DNA of 64,000 bases. It comes from Roseiarcus sp963816065 (lineage in GTDB: Bacteria > Pseudomonadota > Alphaproteobacteria > Rhizobiales > Beijerinckiaceae). Under the pieces are notes generated by a model. The model was not told the origin of the DNA. It did no database searches and saw only the letters and a program-made list of their open reading frames with translations. Below, piece after piece: positions 7,241-17,925 of the stretch (positions within the stretch are counted from its first letter, which is position 1; every line of letters starts with the position of its first letter). The position numbers were made by a program, and so were the translations under genes. The DNA lies in assembly GCA_963816065.1 (NCBI GenBank), contig CAWFJG010000015.1:124001-188000 (forward strand), written 5' to 3'.

Positions 7241-10200
7241 ATGACAGCCGTCGTTCGGTTAGCGCTCGCGCGTCCCTACACCTTCGTGGTGATGGCGATT
7301 CTGGTGATGATTTTCGGCGCGCTGTCGGCGATCCGGACCCCGACCGATATCTTTCCCAACATCGGCATTCCCGTCATCTCGGTCGTCTGGAGCTACACCG
7401 GCCTGTCGCCGGACGACATGGCCGGCCGCATCGTCTCGCCTTACGAGCGGGTGCTCTCGACCACGGTCAACGACGTCGAGCACATCGAGTCGCAGTCGTT
7501 TCCCGGCATGGGCGTGGTCAAGATCTTCTTCCAGCCGACCGTCGACATCAACGCCGCGCAGGCGCAGGTCACGTCGATCTCGCAGACCATCCTGAAGCAG
7601 CTTCCCGCAGGGGCCACGCCGCCGATCATCCTGGTCTACAACGCCTCGAGCGTTCCGATCATCCAGTTGGCCTTGTCCAGCGACTCGCTGTCCCAGGTCG
7701 AACTCTTCGATCTCGCCATGAACTTCATTCGGCCGCAGCTCACGACCGTGGCCGGCGCGCAGATCCCGTATCCCTATGGCGGCGCGACGCGCCAGGTGCA
7801 GATCGATCTCGACCAGAACGCGCTGCGCGCCCACGATCTTTCCGCCGACCGATGTCGGCAATGCGCTCGCCTTGCAGAACCAGATCAATCCGGTCGGCAC
7901 GGAGAAAATCGGCGCCTACGAATTCACCGTCGACCTCAACGATTCGCCCAAGGCGGTCGCGGACTTCAACAATCTGCCGGTCAAGGTGGTCAACGGCGCG
8001 GTCGTGTTCATGCGCGACGTCGCCTACGTCCACGACGGCTCGCCGCCGCAGACCAATGTCGTCCAGCTCGACGGGCGCAAGGGCGTTCTGATGTCGGTCC
8101 TCAAGATCGGCTCCGCCTCCACGCTCGACATCATCGCCGGCATCAAGGCGCGCCTCCCGGCAATTGAGGCCACGCTGCCTCCCGGGGTCAACCTCAACTT
8201 CGTCGGCGGACCAGTCCGACTTCGTCAAATCGTCCGTCAGCCGCCGTCGTCCGCGAAGGATTGATCGCGGCCGCGCTCACCGGCGTTCATGATCCTCGTC
8301 TTTCTCGGCAGCTGGCGCTCGACCCTCATCATCACGGTTTCGATACCGCTCGCGGTGCTCAGTTCGTTGATCGCGCTGTCCCTGCTCGGCCAGACCATCA
8401 ATGTCATGACGCTCGGCGGCCTTGCGCTCGCGGTCGGCATCCTGGTCGACGACGCGACCGTCACCATCGAGAACATCAACCGCCACATGGAGGAGCACGG
8501 CGAGGATATTCTGACCGCCATCACCCGAGGGCGCGCAGCGAAATCATGCCGCCGGCGACGGTCGCCTTGTTTTGCATCTGCATCGCCTTCGTGCCGCTGC
8601 TGGCGCTCGGCGGAGTGGCGGGCTATCTCTTCCGTCCGCTCGCGATGGCGGTCGTCTTCGCGATGATCGCCTCCTACATTCTCACCTACACGCTCGTGCC
8701 GACGATGGCGCATTTTCTGCTCGCGCAATCAGCATCGTCACGCGGCGCGGCGGCGGTTCGGCCGAGCCGCCGCCGCGTCGGAGTCTTTCGGCCGCCTTCA
8801 GCGCGGGTTCGAGGCCTATTTCGAGCGGTTTCGGCAGGGCTATCTCGGCCTGTTGCGATTGGCGCTCGCGCACCGTTTCGTCTTCGCCGGCGGCTTCGTC
8901 TGCGTCGCCCTGCTGTCTCTTGGCCTCGCCCCGTTTCTTGGGCAGGACTTTTTCCCCTCGGTCGATTCCGGCGCGATCAAGATCCACATGAGCGCCCCGA
9001 CCGGGAACGCGAATCGAGGAAACGACCGCTGCTGGCCGATCAGGTCGAACAGAAGATCCGCACGATCATTCCGCCGGACCGGCTGGCGAGCATCGTCGAC
9101 AACATCGGCCTGCCGATCAGCGGCATCAATCTCTCGTACAGCAACTCCGGAACGATCGGCGTCTTCGACGCCGACATTCTGGTCAGTCTGCGCGAGGGGG
9201 CGACCCCGACCGACGCTTACGTGAAGACCCTGCGCGAGCAGCTGCCGAGGGCGTTTCCCGGCACGACGTTCTCGTTCCTTCCGGCGGATATCGTCAGCCA
9301 GATCCTCAACTTCGGCTCGCCCGCGCCGATCGACGTCCAGATCGCCGGCAACGATCTCAACGCGAGCCGCGCCTTCGCCGACCAGGCTCCTGGCGAAGAT
9401 CCGCCATGTTCCCGGGATCGCCGATCCGCGCATCCAGGAAGCGTTCCAGGACCCGGCGCTCAAGGTCGACTTCAACCGCGAACTCGCCGGCGTCGTGGGG
9501 CTCACCGAAAACGACGCCTCGACCAGCCTTCAGACGACCTTGTCCGGCAGCACCCAGACCGCGCCGACCTACTGGCTCAGCCCCGCCAACGGCGTTTCCT
9601 ACGCCGTTTCGGTCCAGACCCCGCAATATGGCATCGATACGCTTGGAGACCTGAAAAACCTGCCGCTGACGGACCGCCCAACTCGACGCAACTCTTGGCG
9701 GGCTCGCGACCTTTTCGCCCGAGCCGCTCGACGCGATCGTCTCGCATTATGACATCCGCAACGTCGTCGAATATTTATGCGACGACCCAGGACCGCGATC
9801 TCGGCGGCGTCGCCGCGGACATCCAGAAGATCGTCGACGACTTCGCGCGGCGAGCTTCCCGAAGGGATCGACCGTCACGATCCGCGGCCAGGTGGCGACG
9901 ATGGCGAGCGCCTACCAGCAGCTGCTGATCGGCTTGGCCTTCTCGATCGTGCTGATCTACCTTCTGATCGTCGTCAATTTCCAGTCCTGGCTCGACCCGT
10001 TCGTCATCATCACGGCGCTTCCGGCCGCGCTGGCGGGAATCGTCTGGATGCTGTTCCTCACCCACACCAGCCTGTCGGTCCCCGCCTTGACCGGCGCGAT
10101 CATGTGCATGGGCGTGGCGACGGCCAACAGCATCCTCGTCGTCAGCTTCGCGCGCGAGCAGCTCGCCGAAGGCAAGAACGCGGTCGACGCCGCGCTCGAG

Positions 10201-10447
10201 GCCGGCGCCACGCGATTCAGGCCGGTGCTGATGACCGCGCTCGCCATGATCATCGGCATGGCGCCGATGGCGATCGAGCCGGGGCAGAACTCGCCGCTCG
10301 GACGCGCCGTCATCGGCGGCCTCCTGTTTGCGACTTTCGCGACGCTCCTGTTCGTGCCGACCGTGTTCTCGATCGCGCACCGACGACCCGAGCAAAGCCA
10401 AAGCCGATGCGCCGGAGCCGCTCGCCGGCCTGCCCTCCCACGCCTGA
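7241..10447 (+). CDS. RND efflux transporter permease (HAE1 family), many frameshifts
   Basis: The pieces assemble into a protein of about 1,068 residues, full length for an inner-membrane RND pump driven by protons. Seen in order are the N-terminal helix (VVRLALARPYTFVVMAILVM), the porter domain (TPTDIFPNIGIPVISVVWSY), the central block GGLALAVGILVDDATVTIEN with charged residues of the proton relay, ASYILTYTLVPTMAHFLL, a second porter half (GTIGVFDADILVSLREG) and the final helices (FSIVLIYLLIVVNFQSW, MGVATANSILVVSFAREQ). The frame changes at least nine times, near 7848, 8207, 8531, 8735, 9010, 9385, 9680, 9765, 9850 and 10385. No large deletion is seen. The adaptor gene follows 13 bases later. 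Either this is a very young pseudogene or a region of poor sequence quality. Confidence 0.8.
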
Positions 10448-10460
10448 TCCGGAGCTCTCC

Positions 10461-11723
10461 ATGTCCGTCTGAAATCCGCTCCGCCAGCCCCAAAACGCGC
10501 CGCGTCCTGCTTGTCGTCTGCGTGCTGGCGATCGGCGCCGTCGGCCTCGCCGTCTCCGGCATCATGGATCGCGCCAGGAGCAGGCAGGAGGTCGCCGCCT
10601 GGACCAACGCCCAGACCATTCCGACCGTGCGCGTCGTGCGGCCCGAGCGCGGAGCCGGCGGAGCAGGAGCTGGTGCTGCCGGGCAACGTCGCCGCCTTCA
10701 CCACCGGCTCTCTTTTTGCCCGCGCCAGCGGCTACATCACCGCCTGGAACAAGGACATCGGCGCCCATGTGACGAAGGGCGAGGTCCTGGCGACGATTTC
10801 GGCGCCCGATCTCGACCAGCAGCTCGAAGAGGCGAAGGGGCAGCTCGTTCAGTTGCAGGCCGCCGTCGAGCAGGCGCAGGCGAACGCCGATCTCGGCAGG
10901 GTGACCGACCAGCGAACCTCGCAACTCGTGGCGGAAGGGTGGTCGAGCAAGCAGCAGGGCGACACCGACCACCTGACCGCCGCCGTCGCGCGCCGCGGCG
11001 GTGTCGGTCGCCAAGGCGAATGTCGTGGCGCAGCAGGCCGCGGTCAGCCGGCTTGAGGAGCTGACTGGCTTCGAGCAGATCAAGGCGCCGTTCGACGGCG
11101 TCGTGACGGCGCGCAGCGTCGATATCGGCGATCTCGTCAACGCCGGCGGCACAACCGGGCGCGCCCTGTTCCAGATCGCCGACATCCATCGCATGCGCAT
11201 CTACGTCAACGTTCCCCAGGCGTTCCTCGGCGAGCTCGCGCCGGGCATCAAGGCGACGCTGCGTCTGCCGGGCCAGAAGGAGACTTTTGAGGCCGAGCTC
11301 GTGTCGACCTCGAATGCGCTGGCGGAGAATTCGCGCACCGCGCTGGTCGAGCTGCAGGCGGACAATCCGGACGGAAAGCTTTGGCCCGGCGCTTTCGCCG
11401 AAGTTCATTTTCACATTCCCGCCGATCCGGACACGCTCTCGGTTCCGCTGACCGCGCTCGTCTTCAGCCCCCACGGCATGCAGGTCGCCGCGCTCGACGA
11501 CGACGACAAGGTCGTGCTGAAGCCGGTCGTGCTCGGCCGCAATCTCGGCAATCGGGTGGAGATCGAATCCGGCCTTCAGCTGTCCGACCGGCTGGTCGAC
11601 AGCCCGCTCGAATCCACGGAGACCGGCAACAAGGTGATTGTCGCCAAAGCCGACCCCGAGCCGGTTGCGCGGGCCTCGACAGCGAGCGTAAGAGCCGCGC
11701 CGAGCAAATCGCCGAGCCTCTGA
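10461..11723 (+). CDS. RND efflux periplasmic adaptor (HlyD/MFP family), frameshifted
   Basis: This is the membrane fusion partner of the preceding pump. The N-terminal anchor is LLVVCVLAIGAVGLAVSGI. The first half of the lipoyl domain reads SGYITAWNKDIGAHVTKGEV, a coiled hairpin follows (QLEEAKGQLVQLQAAVEQAQ), and the second half-lipoyl and beta-barrel region begins FEQIKAPFDGVVTARSVD. The frame shifts within the first codons (ATG TCC then one extra base), near 10650 and near 10995; from 11001 the reading frame is clean to the stop. The expected length, about 420 residues, fits the family. It bridges the pump to an outer-membrane channel, which is not encoded nearby. Confidence 0.82.
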
Positions 11724-12002
11724 GGGGCGGAGAAAGGCGCGGGCCGACGAGAGCCGGAGTCCCTCTGAAAGTCTGGGGTCGACCTGCGCGCCCGCCTGTC
11801 GCCATCCGGCCGCCAGGCGCCCGTCGCTGCAGCGAGCCCGCAACTCGGCCCTGCGATCGCGGAGATCTTGGACGCGATCGCCCGGCGCACGGGGCCCCGG
11901 CGTCATCTTCTCGCGGAACGAACGGCGGCGCCGCGTGTTCTTTGTGCGCTGCAATATTTCTTGGGTCGTCCTGGATCTCGTGCACGCCAGGGAATGACCA
12001 GT

Positions 12003-13049
12003 ATGACTGCAGCTCACCTCAAGCCGCGCTGGCTCGCCTCAAAGGCCCAAACGATCGCGAACGGACATCCCTACGCGCTGGCGACAGCCGCCACTGTCGG
12101 AGCTCTGGCGATATCCGCGCTGGTGAACCGCCACTTTGCCAGGGCCGCCGAGCGCGACAATCCGCCGATTGGCCAATTCCTGGAGGTGAACGGCGTCCGG
12201 CTCCACTATTGCGAACGAGGCTCCGGCGCGCCTCTGGTGCTGTTGCACGGCAACGGCAGCATGATTCAGGATTTCGAATCCAGCGGCCTGATCGATTTGG
12301 CCGCCAAGACTTATCGCGTCATCGCTTTCGATCGGCCTGGCTTCGGCCATAGCGATCGCCCGCGCAACGTGGTCTGGACGCCGGCCGCTCAGGCCGAACT
12401 CCTTTGCCGCGCGCTCGAACGGCTAGGCGTCTCGCAGGCTGTCGTCCTAGGGCATTCGTGGGGCGCTTCCGTCGCGGTCGCGTTGGCGCTCAAGTCTCCG
12501 GAGTTGGTCCAGGGCCTCGTTCTCGCGTCGGGATATTATTACCCGTCTTTCAGTCCCGGCGTCGTGGCCTTGTCGGCCCCGGCGGCGCCGCTCATCGGCG
12601 ATATCCTGGCCCACACTCTTTCGCCGATTGTCAGCCGGCTGATGTGGCCACTCGTGATCGCCAAAGTCTTCGGTCCCCGCGCTGCGCCCAAGAAATTCGA
12701 CGGCTTTCCGAAAGAGATGGCCGTCCGTCCTTCCCAGATCCGCGCGTCCGCCGCGGAGTCGGCGCTGATGATTCCGGACGCATTCCACTTCCGTAACGAA
12801 TACGCGAATTTGAGGATGCCGGTCGTGATCGTCGCGGGGGATGACGACCGATTGGTCGACATCGATGCGCAATCTTCTCGGCTGCACGTCGACGTCGCGC
12901 AGAGCACGTTTCATCGCCTTCCCGGAAATGGGCACATGGTCCATCAGACTGCGACCCACGACGTGATGTCCGCCATCAACGAGGCGGCCGCGGGCAAGCC
13001 GATCCCGGACAGCAGCCCGAACCCCTCCGTCGCCCGAGCGGCCGAGTAG
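12003..13049 (+). CDS. Alpha/beta hydrolase
   Basis: This 348-residue protein has an N-terminal hydrophobic stretch (YALATAATVGALAISALV), likely a membrane anchor, followed by an alpha/beta-hydrolase fold. The oxyanion loop is LVLLHGNGSM, the nucleophile elbow is VVLGHSWGAS (Ser), the acid lies in VIVAGDDDRLVD, and the histidine in LPGNGHMVHQ. The ATG at 12003 was preferred over 11994 because AGGGAA lies eight bases before it. Family members are esterases, lipases or haloperoxidase-like enzymes; the substrate is unknown. It stands alone between the RND system and a small basic protein. Confidence 0.88.
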   Translation: MTAAHLKPRWLASKAQTIANGHPYALATAATVGALAISALVNRHFARAAERDNPPIGQFLEVNGVRLHYCERGSGAPLVLLHGNGSMIQDFESSGLIDLAAKTYRVIAFDRPGFGHSDRPRNVVWTPAAQAELLCRALERLGVSQAVVLGHSWGASVAVALALKSPELVQGLVLASGYYYPSFSPGVVALSAPAAPLIGDILAHTLSPIVSRLMWPLVIAKVFGPRAAPKKFDGFPKEMAVRPSQIRASAAESALMIPDAFHFRNEYANLRMPVVIVAGDDDRLVDIDAQSSRLHVDVAQSTFHRLPGNGHMVHQTATHDVMSAINEAAAGKPIPDSSPNPSVARAAE

Positions 13050-13170
13050 GGTCGCCGGGCCGCCAGCGTGTCGACGGCGAACGGTGCGGTGAGCGTGCTC
13101 ATGCGGGATTGCCGTCGATTGCGAAGCAGCAAGACACTCAATTCAAAGTTGCGTCGAACGGAGCAAGCGC

Positions 13171-13362
13171 GTGAAGAATCCCTGGTTGAAGGCAAATCCA
13201 TTCATGAGCCTGTGGCTGAGTGGGGCGAACGCCGCTGCGGGGCGGGCGCGGAGCGCCGCTTCGGCCGAGGCCGGCAAACAGCAAGCCGCGCTGACGAAAC
13301 AGGCCGTCCGGTTTTGGACCGGAGCCTGGCGATCGGCGGTCAAGCCCAGGCGCCGCCGCTAG
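13171..13362 (+). CDS. Small basic hypothetical protein
   Basis: This 63-residue protein uses a GTG start preceded by GGAGC nine bases upstream. It reads MKNPWLKANPFMSLWLSGAN and then an alanine-rich helix, ending in an arginine tail (VKPRRRR). The pattern of an amphipathic helical protein with NP-W/F-M motifs resembles short conserved proteins found in Rhizobiales, some near polyhydroxyalkanoate genes, but no function is known. It follows the hydrolase by 121 bases. Codon use and the ribosome site support a real gene. Confidence 0.6.
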   Translation: MKNPWLKANPFMSLWLSGANAAAGRARSAASAEAGKQQAALTKQAVRFWTGAWRSAVKPRRRR

Positions 13363-13399
13363 ATCGGAGCGAACCTCGCCCCGTGAAAACGCTCGAGGT

Positions 13400-13815
13400 T
13401 CGCAGGATTTTGCCTCGCCCGCAATTCTGTTGGGCGGCCCGCTCGATTACGACATGTGCGGGACCTTTCGATCGCAGTTGGAAAGGCGGCAATCTATTCC
13501 GCCGGCACGACATTCATGAGTTTCTTCGCCATTGAGAATCGGTATCCCGCGGCGCTCGTCTGATGATCCACGAGCGGAAACTTGATAGCTACTGCACATC
13601 AACGGCCCACTGACGACTTGTGTGGCGACGGTCACCGCCGCGCCCCACGAGATCGAGACCTCGATCTCAAGTCAGAATGAAGGTTTTGAAAACCTGATCC
13701 AGGGCTCCAAGGTGACAATGGACGAGGTGCTCACCCGCGCCCCGGGCAACCGGTTTATCGAGGCGAACGAGGCGAAGTCTCTCGGGCTGGTCGCCGGGGC
13801 GCTCCAGATCGGCTC
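13400..13815 (+). pseudogene. Decayed Clp-fold (SDH/ClpP-like) serine protease
   Basis: Three separate frames give conserved pieces in the correct order. AILLGGPLDYDMCGTFRSQL (about 13420-13480) is followed directly by GKAAIYSAGTTFMSFF (13480-13527), which contains the catalytic-serine strand. Then come LMIHERKLD (near 13560), LHINGPLTTCVATVTA (near 13590) and NEGFENLIQGSKVTMDEVL with EANEAKSLGLV (to about 13800). Compared with family members, roughly 50 residues between FRSQLE and GKAAIYS are missing, and at least three frameshifts follow. The internal deletion makes real decay likely, not only sequencing error. The 3' end abuts the convergent trpB stop at 13831. The assignment is by recalled family motifs. 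Confidence 0.65.
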
Positions 13816-13830
13816 GTCCGCGGGCGCCCC

Positions 13831-15052
13831 CTACATCCCGCCGAGATGGTCGGCGACGGCGAAGATGTCCTTGTCGCCGCGGCCGCACAGGTTCATCACC
13901 ATCAGGTGGTCCTTTGGCCGCTTTGGCGCGAGCTCGATCACCTTGGCGAGCGCGTGGGCGGGCTCGAGCGCCGGGATGATTCCCTCGAGCTTCGAGAGGA
14001 GCTGGAAGGCATTCAGCGCCTCGTCGTCGGTGGCGGACAGGTAGGTGACGCGGCCGACATCATGCAGCCAGGAATGCTCCGGGCCGACGCCCGGATAGTC
14101 GAGCCCGGCGGAGATCGAATGGCCCTCGAGGATCTGGCCGTCGTCGTCCTGCAGCAGATAGGTGCGGTTGCCGTGCAGCACGCCGGGCCGGCCGCCGGCG
14201 ATCGAGGCGGCGTGGCCGTTGTCGACGTCGAGCCCGTGTCCGGCCGCCTCGACGCCGAAGATCTCGACGCTCTCGTCGTCGAGGAACGGGTGGAAGAGCC
14301 CGATGGCGTTGGAGCCGCCGCCGATCGCGGCGACCAGGCTGTCGGGCAGCCGGCCCTCCGCCTCGAGCATCTGCGCGCGCGTCTCATTGCCGATCACGCA
14401 CTGGAAATCGCGCACCATCGTCGGATAGGGGTGCGGCCCGGCCGCCGTGCCGATGCAGTAGAAGGTGTCGGCGACGTTGGTCACCCAGTCGCGCAGCGCC
14501 TCGTTCATCGCGTCCTTCAACGTGCGCGCGCCCGGCCTGCACAGGGCGCACCTCGGCGCCCAGCATCTTCATGCGGAACACGTTCGGCTTCTGCCGCTCG
14601 ACGTCGACCGCGCCCATGTAGACGACGCAGTCGAGGCCGAAGCGTGCGCAGGCGGTCGCGGTCGCGACGCCGTGCTGGCCGGCGCCCGTCTCGGCGATGA
14701 TCCGCTGCTTGCCCATGCGACGCGCGAGCAGGATCTGGCCGAGCACGTTGTTGATCTTGTGCGCGCCGGTGTGGTTCAGCTCGTCGCGCTTGAAATAGAT
14801 CTTCGCGCCCGCCGAGGCGTTCGGTCAGCCGCTCGGCGAAATAGAGCGGGCTGGGGCGGCCCACATAGTGCTTCAGCAGATAGTGAGCTCGGCGTGAAAG
14901 GCCGGGTCGGCCTTCGCCTCATCATAAGCCTTCTCGAGCTTGAGGATCAGCGGCATCAGCGTCTCGGCGACGAACCGCCCGCCAAAGATGCCGAAGCGGC
15001 CGCGCTCGTCCGGGCCGTTGCGGAAGGAATTGGGCTTGTCGAGCTTGGCCAT
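13831..15052 (-). CDS. trpB: Tryptophan synthase beta chain, frameshifted
   Basis: The pieces add to about 406 residues, the normal TrpB length. The enzyme condenses indole with serine using PLP. Seen are the N-terminus FGIFGGRFVAETLMPLI, the lysine region (KIYFKRDELNHTGAHK in a shifted frame), IAETGAGQHGVATATACARF, VYMGAVDVERQKPNVFRMKM, the phosphate-binding IGGGSNAIGLFHPF and the C-terminal LCGRGDKDIF. Frameshifts lie near 14885, 14818 and 14545. An essential biosynthetic enzyme with every conserved block intact argues for indel errors in the sequence. The start codon is directly adjacent to the trpF stop (15053), so the pair is translationally coupled; trpA is not in view because the convergent pseudogene follows. 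Confidence 0.92.
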
Positions 15053-15721
15053 TCACACCCCTCCAACGGGCGCGCGCGAAGGCCGCGCGCGGCGGCCGCG
15101 ACGAAGGCCGCGATCCTCATTTCGTCTTTCACGCCCGGCGCGCGCTCGACGCCGGACGACACGTCGACGCCGCGGGCGCCGGTCGCGCCGATCGCCTCCG
15201 CGACGTTGTCGGGCGTTAGGCCGCCCGACAGCAGCCAGGGGCGCTTCGGCGCGAAATCGCGGGCGAGCCGCCAGTCGAATGGCAGGCCGTTGCCGCCGGG
15301 CACGACCGCGCCCTTGGGCGGCTTGGCGTCGATCAGCAGAAAGTCGGCGGCGCCGTCGTAAGTCGCCGCGACCGCGAGGTCGTCGGGCGCCGCGACGCCG
15401 ATCGCCTTCATCGTCAGCCGGCCGAAGCGGGCGCCGATCGCGAGCGACCCGGTCCGGGCTCTCCGCTCCGTGCAGCTGCAGAACGTCGGGGTCGAGCGCC
15501 TCGACCACGCCGTGGAGCAGCGCGTCGTCGGCGTCGACGGTGAGCGCCACGATCCGCGCCCGGCCGCGCGCCTGCGTCCCGAGCGCCCGCGCCACCGCAA
15601 GGTCGACGTTGCGCGGGCTCTTGGGGAAGAACACGAACCCCACCATGTCCGCCCCGGCCGCCAGCGCGGCGTCGAGCGAAGCGGGCGTGGAAAGGCCGCA
15701 GATTTTGACGAGTGGCGCCAT
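15053..15721 (-). CDS. trpF: Phosphoribosylanthranilate isomerase, frameshifted
   Basis: TrpF converts phosphoribosylanthranilate to the enol carboxyphenylamino form in tryptophan synthesis. The N-terminus MAPLVKICGLSTPASLDAAL carries the catalytic Cys in KICGL. Next come ADMVGFVFFPKSPRNV, the Asp region ALTVDADDALLHGVV, LDPDVLQLHG, and in a second frame DFLLIDAKPPKG, PWLLSGGLTPDNVAEAI and GVDVSSGVERAPGVKD. One frameshift lies near 15460, and another near the C-terminus is needed to reach the stop at 15053. The TIM-barrel length of about 222 residues is normal. trpB starts at the next base, as in most alphaproteobacteria. Confidence 0.92.
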   Translation of the reverse strand: MAPLVKICGLSTPASLDAALAAGADMVGFVFFPKSPRNVDLAVARALGTQARGRARIVALTVDADDALLHGVVEALDPDVLQLHGAESPDRVARDRRPLRPADDEGDRRRGARRPRGRGDLRRRRRLSADRRQAAQGRGRARRQRPAIRLAARPRFRAEAPLAAVGRPNARQRRGGDRRDRRPRRRRVVRRRARAGRERRNEDRGLRRGRRARPSRAPVGGV

Positions 15722-15763
15722 CGCCGCCTCTTTCGGTCAAACCGCCCCCGCTGTCAAAGGTCG

Positions 15764-15812
15764 CGACCTCCTTCTCCCATGGGAGAGGTGGCGCGGAGGC
15801 GGATGAAGGGTT
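15764..15812 (+). repeat. REP-like palindromic intergenic element
   Basis: A perfect 14-bp palindrome TCTCCCATGGGAGA (15773-15786) is followed by GGTGGCGCGGAGGCGGATGA. The same layout (CCTTC-CCC-GGG-GAAGGTGGC...CGGATGAGG) recurs inverted at 27438-27494 and loosely at 58690-58742. A related half copy, CCCGATGGGAGAAGGG, follows at about 15856. This is a short dispersed repeat family of the Rhizobiales type. Confidence 0.6.
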
Positions 15813-15934
15813 TGCCCCTCAAATTCGAGCGCGGTCCCTCGTCCCCGGCCCTTATCCCGATGGGAGAAGGGAGTTCGCGTCAACGTCCGCTCAGGTGAAC
15901 TCCGCCCGTCGAAGGCCGGCGGCGGCGCGCCGAT

Positions 15935-17563
15935 TTACGCGATCACGCTCGGCGCCATCCGTCCCGTCCGCTTCTCGATCTCCGCCAGGCTACGCGACAG
16001 GGCGATCAGATCGGCGAGCGCCGCCTGGGTCTCCTCCGCGAGGTCGCCCGTCGGCGGCTCGTAGCGCTCGATATAGACGCGCAACGTCGCGCCGACTGTG
16101 CCGGTGCCCGAGAGCCGGTAGACGATGCGCGAGCCGCCCTTGAACATCACCCGCACTCCCTGGGCCTTCGCATCCGAGCCGTCGACCGGATCGTGATAGG
16201 CGAAGTCGTCGGCCGCCTCGACCGTCAGCGCGCCAAAGGCCTTGCCGGGCAGGGCCGCCGTCGCCTCGCGCAAATGCGTCATCAACCCCTGCGCGGCCGT
16301 CTAGATCCACCTCGTCGAAGTCGTGGCGGGTATAGTAGTTGCGGCCGTAAGTCGCCCAGTGCTCGCGCGCGAGATCGGCGACCGATTGGCGACGCCTGGC
16401 GAGAATGCTGAGCCAAAACAGCACCGCCCAGACGCCGTCCTTCTCGCGGATGTGGTCCGAGCCGGTGCCGGCGCTCTCCTCGCCGCACAGGGTCGCGAGC
16501 CCGGCGTCGAGCAGGTTGCCGAAAAACTTCCATCCCGTCGGCGTCTCGTAGGCCTTGATGCCGAGTTTCTCGGCGACATGATCGACGGCGGCGCTGGTCG
16601 GCATGGAGCGGGCGACGCCTGCGAGGCCCTTGGCGTAGCCTGGCGCGAGCGTCGCATTGGCGGCGAGGATGGCGAGCGAATCGGACGGCGCGATGTAAAT
16701 GCCCCGGCCGACGATCAGGTTGCGGTCGCCGTCGCCGTCCGAGGCCGCGCCGAAATCGGGGGCCGCGGGCGACATCATCAGGTCGTAGAGGTCCTTGGCG
16801 TAGGTGAGGTTCGGGTCCGGGTGATGGCCGCCGAAATCGGGCAGCGGCGTGCCGTTGATCACGGTCCCCGCCTCAGCGCCGAGCTTGCCCTCGAAGATGG
16901 CGTGGGCGTAAGGGCCGGTGACGGCGTGCATGGCGTCGAAGCGCATGCGGAAACCGGAGGCGATCAGCGCCCGGATCGCGTCGAAGTCGAACAGCGTCTG
17001 CATCAGCGACAGGTATTGCGTCACGGGATCGACGATCTCGACGGTCGCGCCTTCGAGGTTCGCCGCGCCGAGCCGGTCGATGTCGATGTCGGGCGCGTCG
17101 GAAATCGTGTAGGCGTCGATCGTCTTCGTCCGGGCGAAGATCGCGTCGGTGATCTTCTCGGGCGCGGGGCCGCCGGCGCCGATGTTGTATTTGACGCCGA
17201 AGTCGCCTTCCGGGCCGCCTGGGTTGTGGCTCGCCGAGAGGATGATCCCGCCGAAGGCGCCGATATGCCGGATGAGGGCCGAGGCGGCCGGGGTCGATAG
17301 GATGCCGCCTTTGCCGATCACGATCCGGCCGAAACCGTTGGCCGCGGCGATCTTGGCGACGATCTGGATCGCCTCGCGGTTGAAGTAGCGGCCGTCGCCG
17401 CCGACGACCAGCGTCTTGCCTCAAAGCCCTCGAGCGAGTCGAAAATCGACTGGACGAAGTTTTCCAGATAGTGCGGCGCCTGGAAGACGGCAACCTTCTT
17501 GCGCAAGCCCGACGTGCCGGGCTTCTGGTCGGCGAAGGGTTTGGTCGCGACGGTCTTGATCAT
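15935..17563 (-). CDS. pgm: Phosphoglucomutase (alpha-D-glucose phosphate-specific), frameshifted
   Basis: The pieces give about 543 residues, the classic Pgm length. The enzyme interconverts glucose-1-phosphate and glucose-6-phosphate. The start MIKTVATKPFADQKPGTSGL carries the substrate loop KPGTSGLRKK. The phosphoserine loop is LSASHNPGGPEGDFG, metal binding is DGDGDRN, the sugar loop is CGEESAGTGSDHIREKDG, and the C-terminal phosphate site is RLSGTGTVGATLRVYIERYE. Frame changes occur near 17423 (one G missing in GFEGKTLVV) and near 16300. With all catalytic motifs kept, sequence error is the likely cause. It is transcribed away from glmM across a 362-base spacer. Confidence 0.93.
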
Positions 17564-17925
17564 GTTCGGGTCTCCGGGCGGGCTGACCGGCATTCTAGGA
17601 GATGTCCGGTCACGAGACGAGGCCAAAGGAGGCCCCACAGCACTCGGGGGCTGGACGGAGCCGTTGCGGGCCAGCCGCCACGCGAACGGTCAACCTTCGG
17701 CTAAGCCTTTGATATCGTTGATAACCTGAACTGGAAATGCCCGGGAACGCAATCTAAAGCATTGATATCAATGAGGTTCCGTCCGAAATCGGCGGTCGGA
17801 GGATTGTGGCGGGACAGAACCTCCATGAACACTTTGTAAACATTTGTGACGCCTTCTTAACTCATTCTGGGGTATTAAGACGGAGCGAGCCGCCAGACGG
17901 CGGCGGATCGAGGAGGGCGCGGGGC
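17564..17925. other. Divergent pgm/glmM spacer with perfect palindrome
   Basis: This 362-base spacer drives pgm (minus) and glmM (plus). It contains the perfect 14-bp palindrome CATTGATATCAATG at 17760-17773 and a related sequence, TTGATATCGTTGATAAC, at 17709-17725. The bases around the palindrome are much more AT-rich than the flanking genes, consistent with promoter DNA. No small gene is supported. Confidence 0.6.
17760..17773. promoter_or_regulatory. Perfect 14-bp palindrome, possible operator
   Basis: CATTGATATCAATG is its own reverse complement and lies 152 bases before the glmM start in an AT-rich patch. It is not a FNR/FixK box, because the TTGAT and ATCAA halves overlap without the four-base spacer. 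The bound regulator, if any, is unknown. Confidence 0.4.

Noticed and set aside
17760..17773. CATTGATATCAATG as a FNR/FixK box
   Set aside because: The halves TTGAT and ATCAA overlap instead of being separated by four bases.
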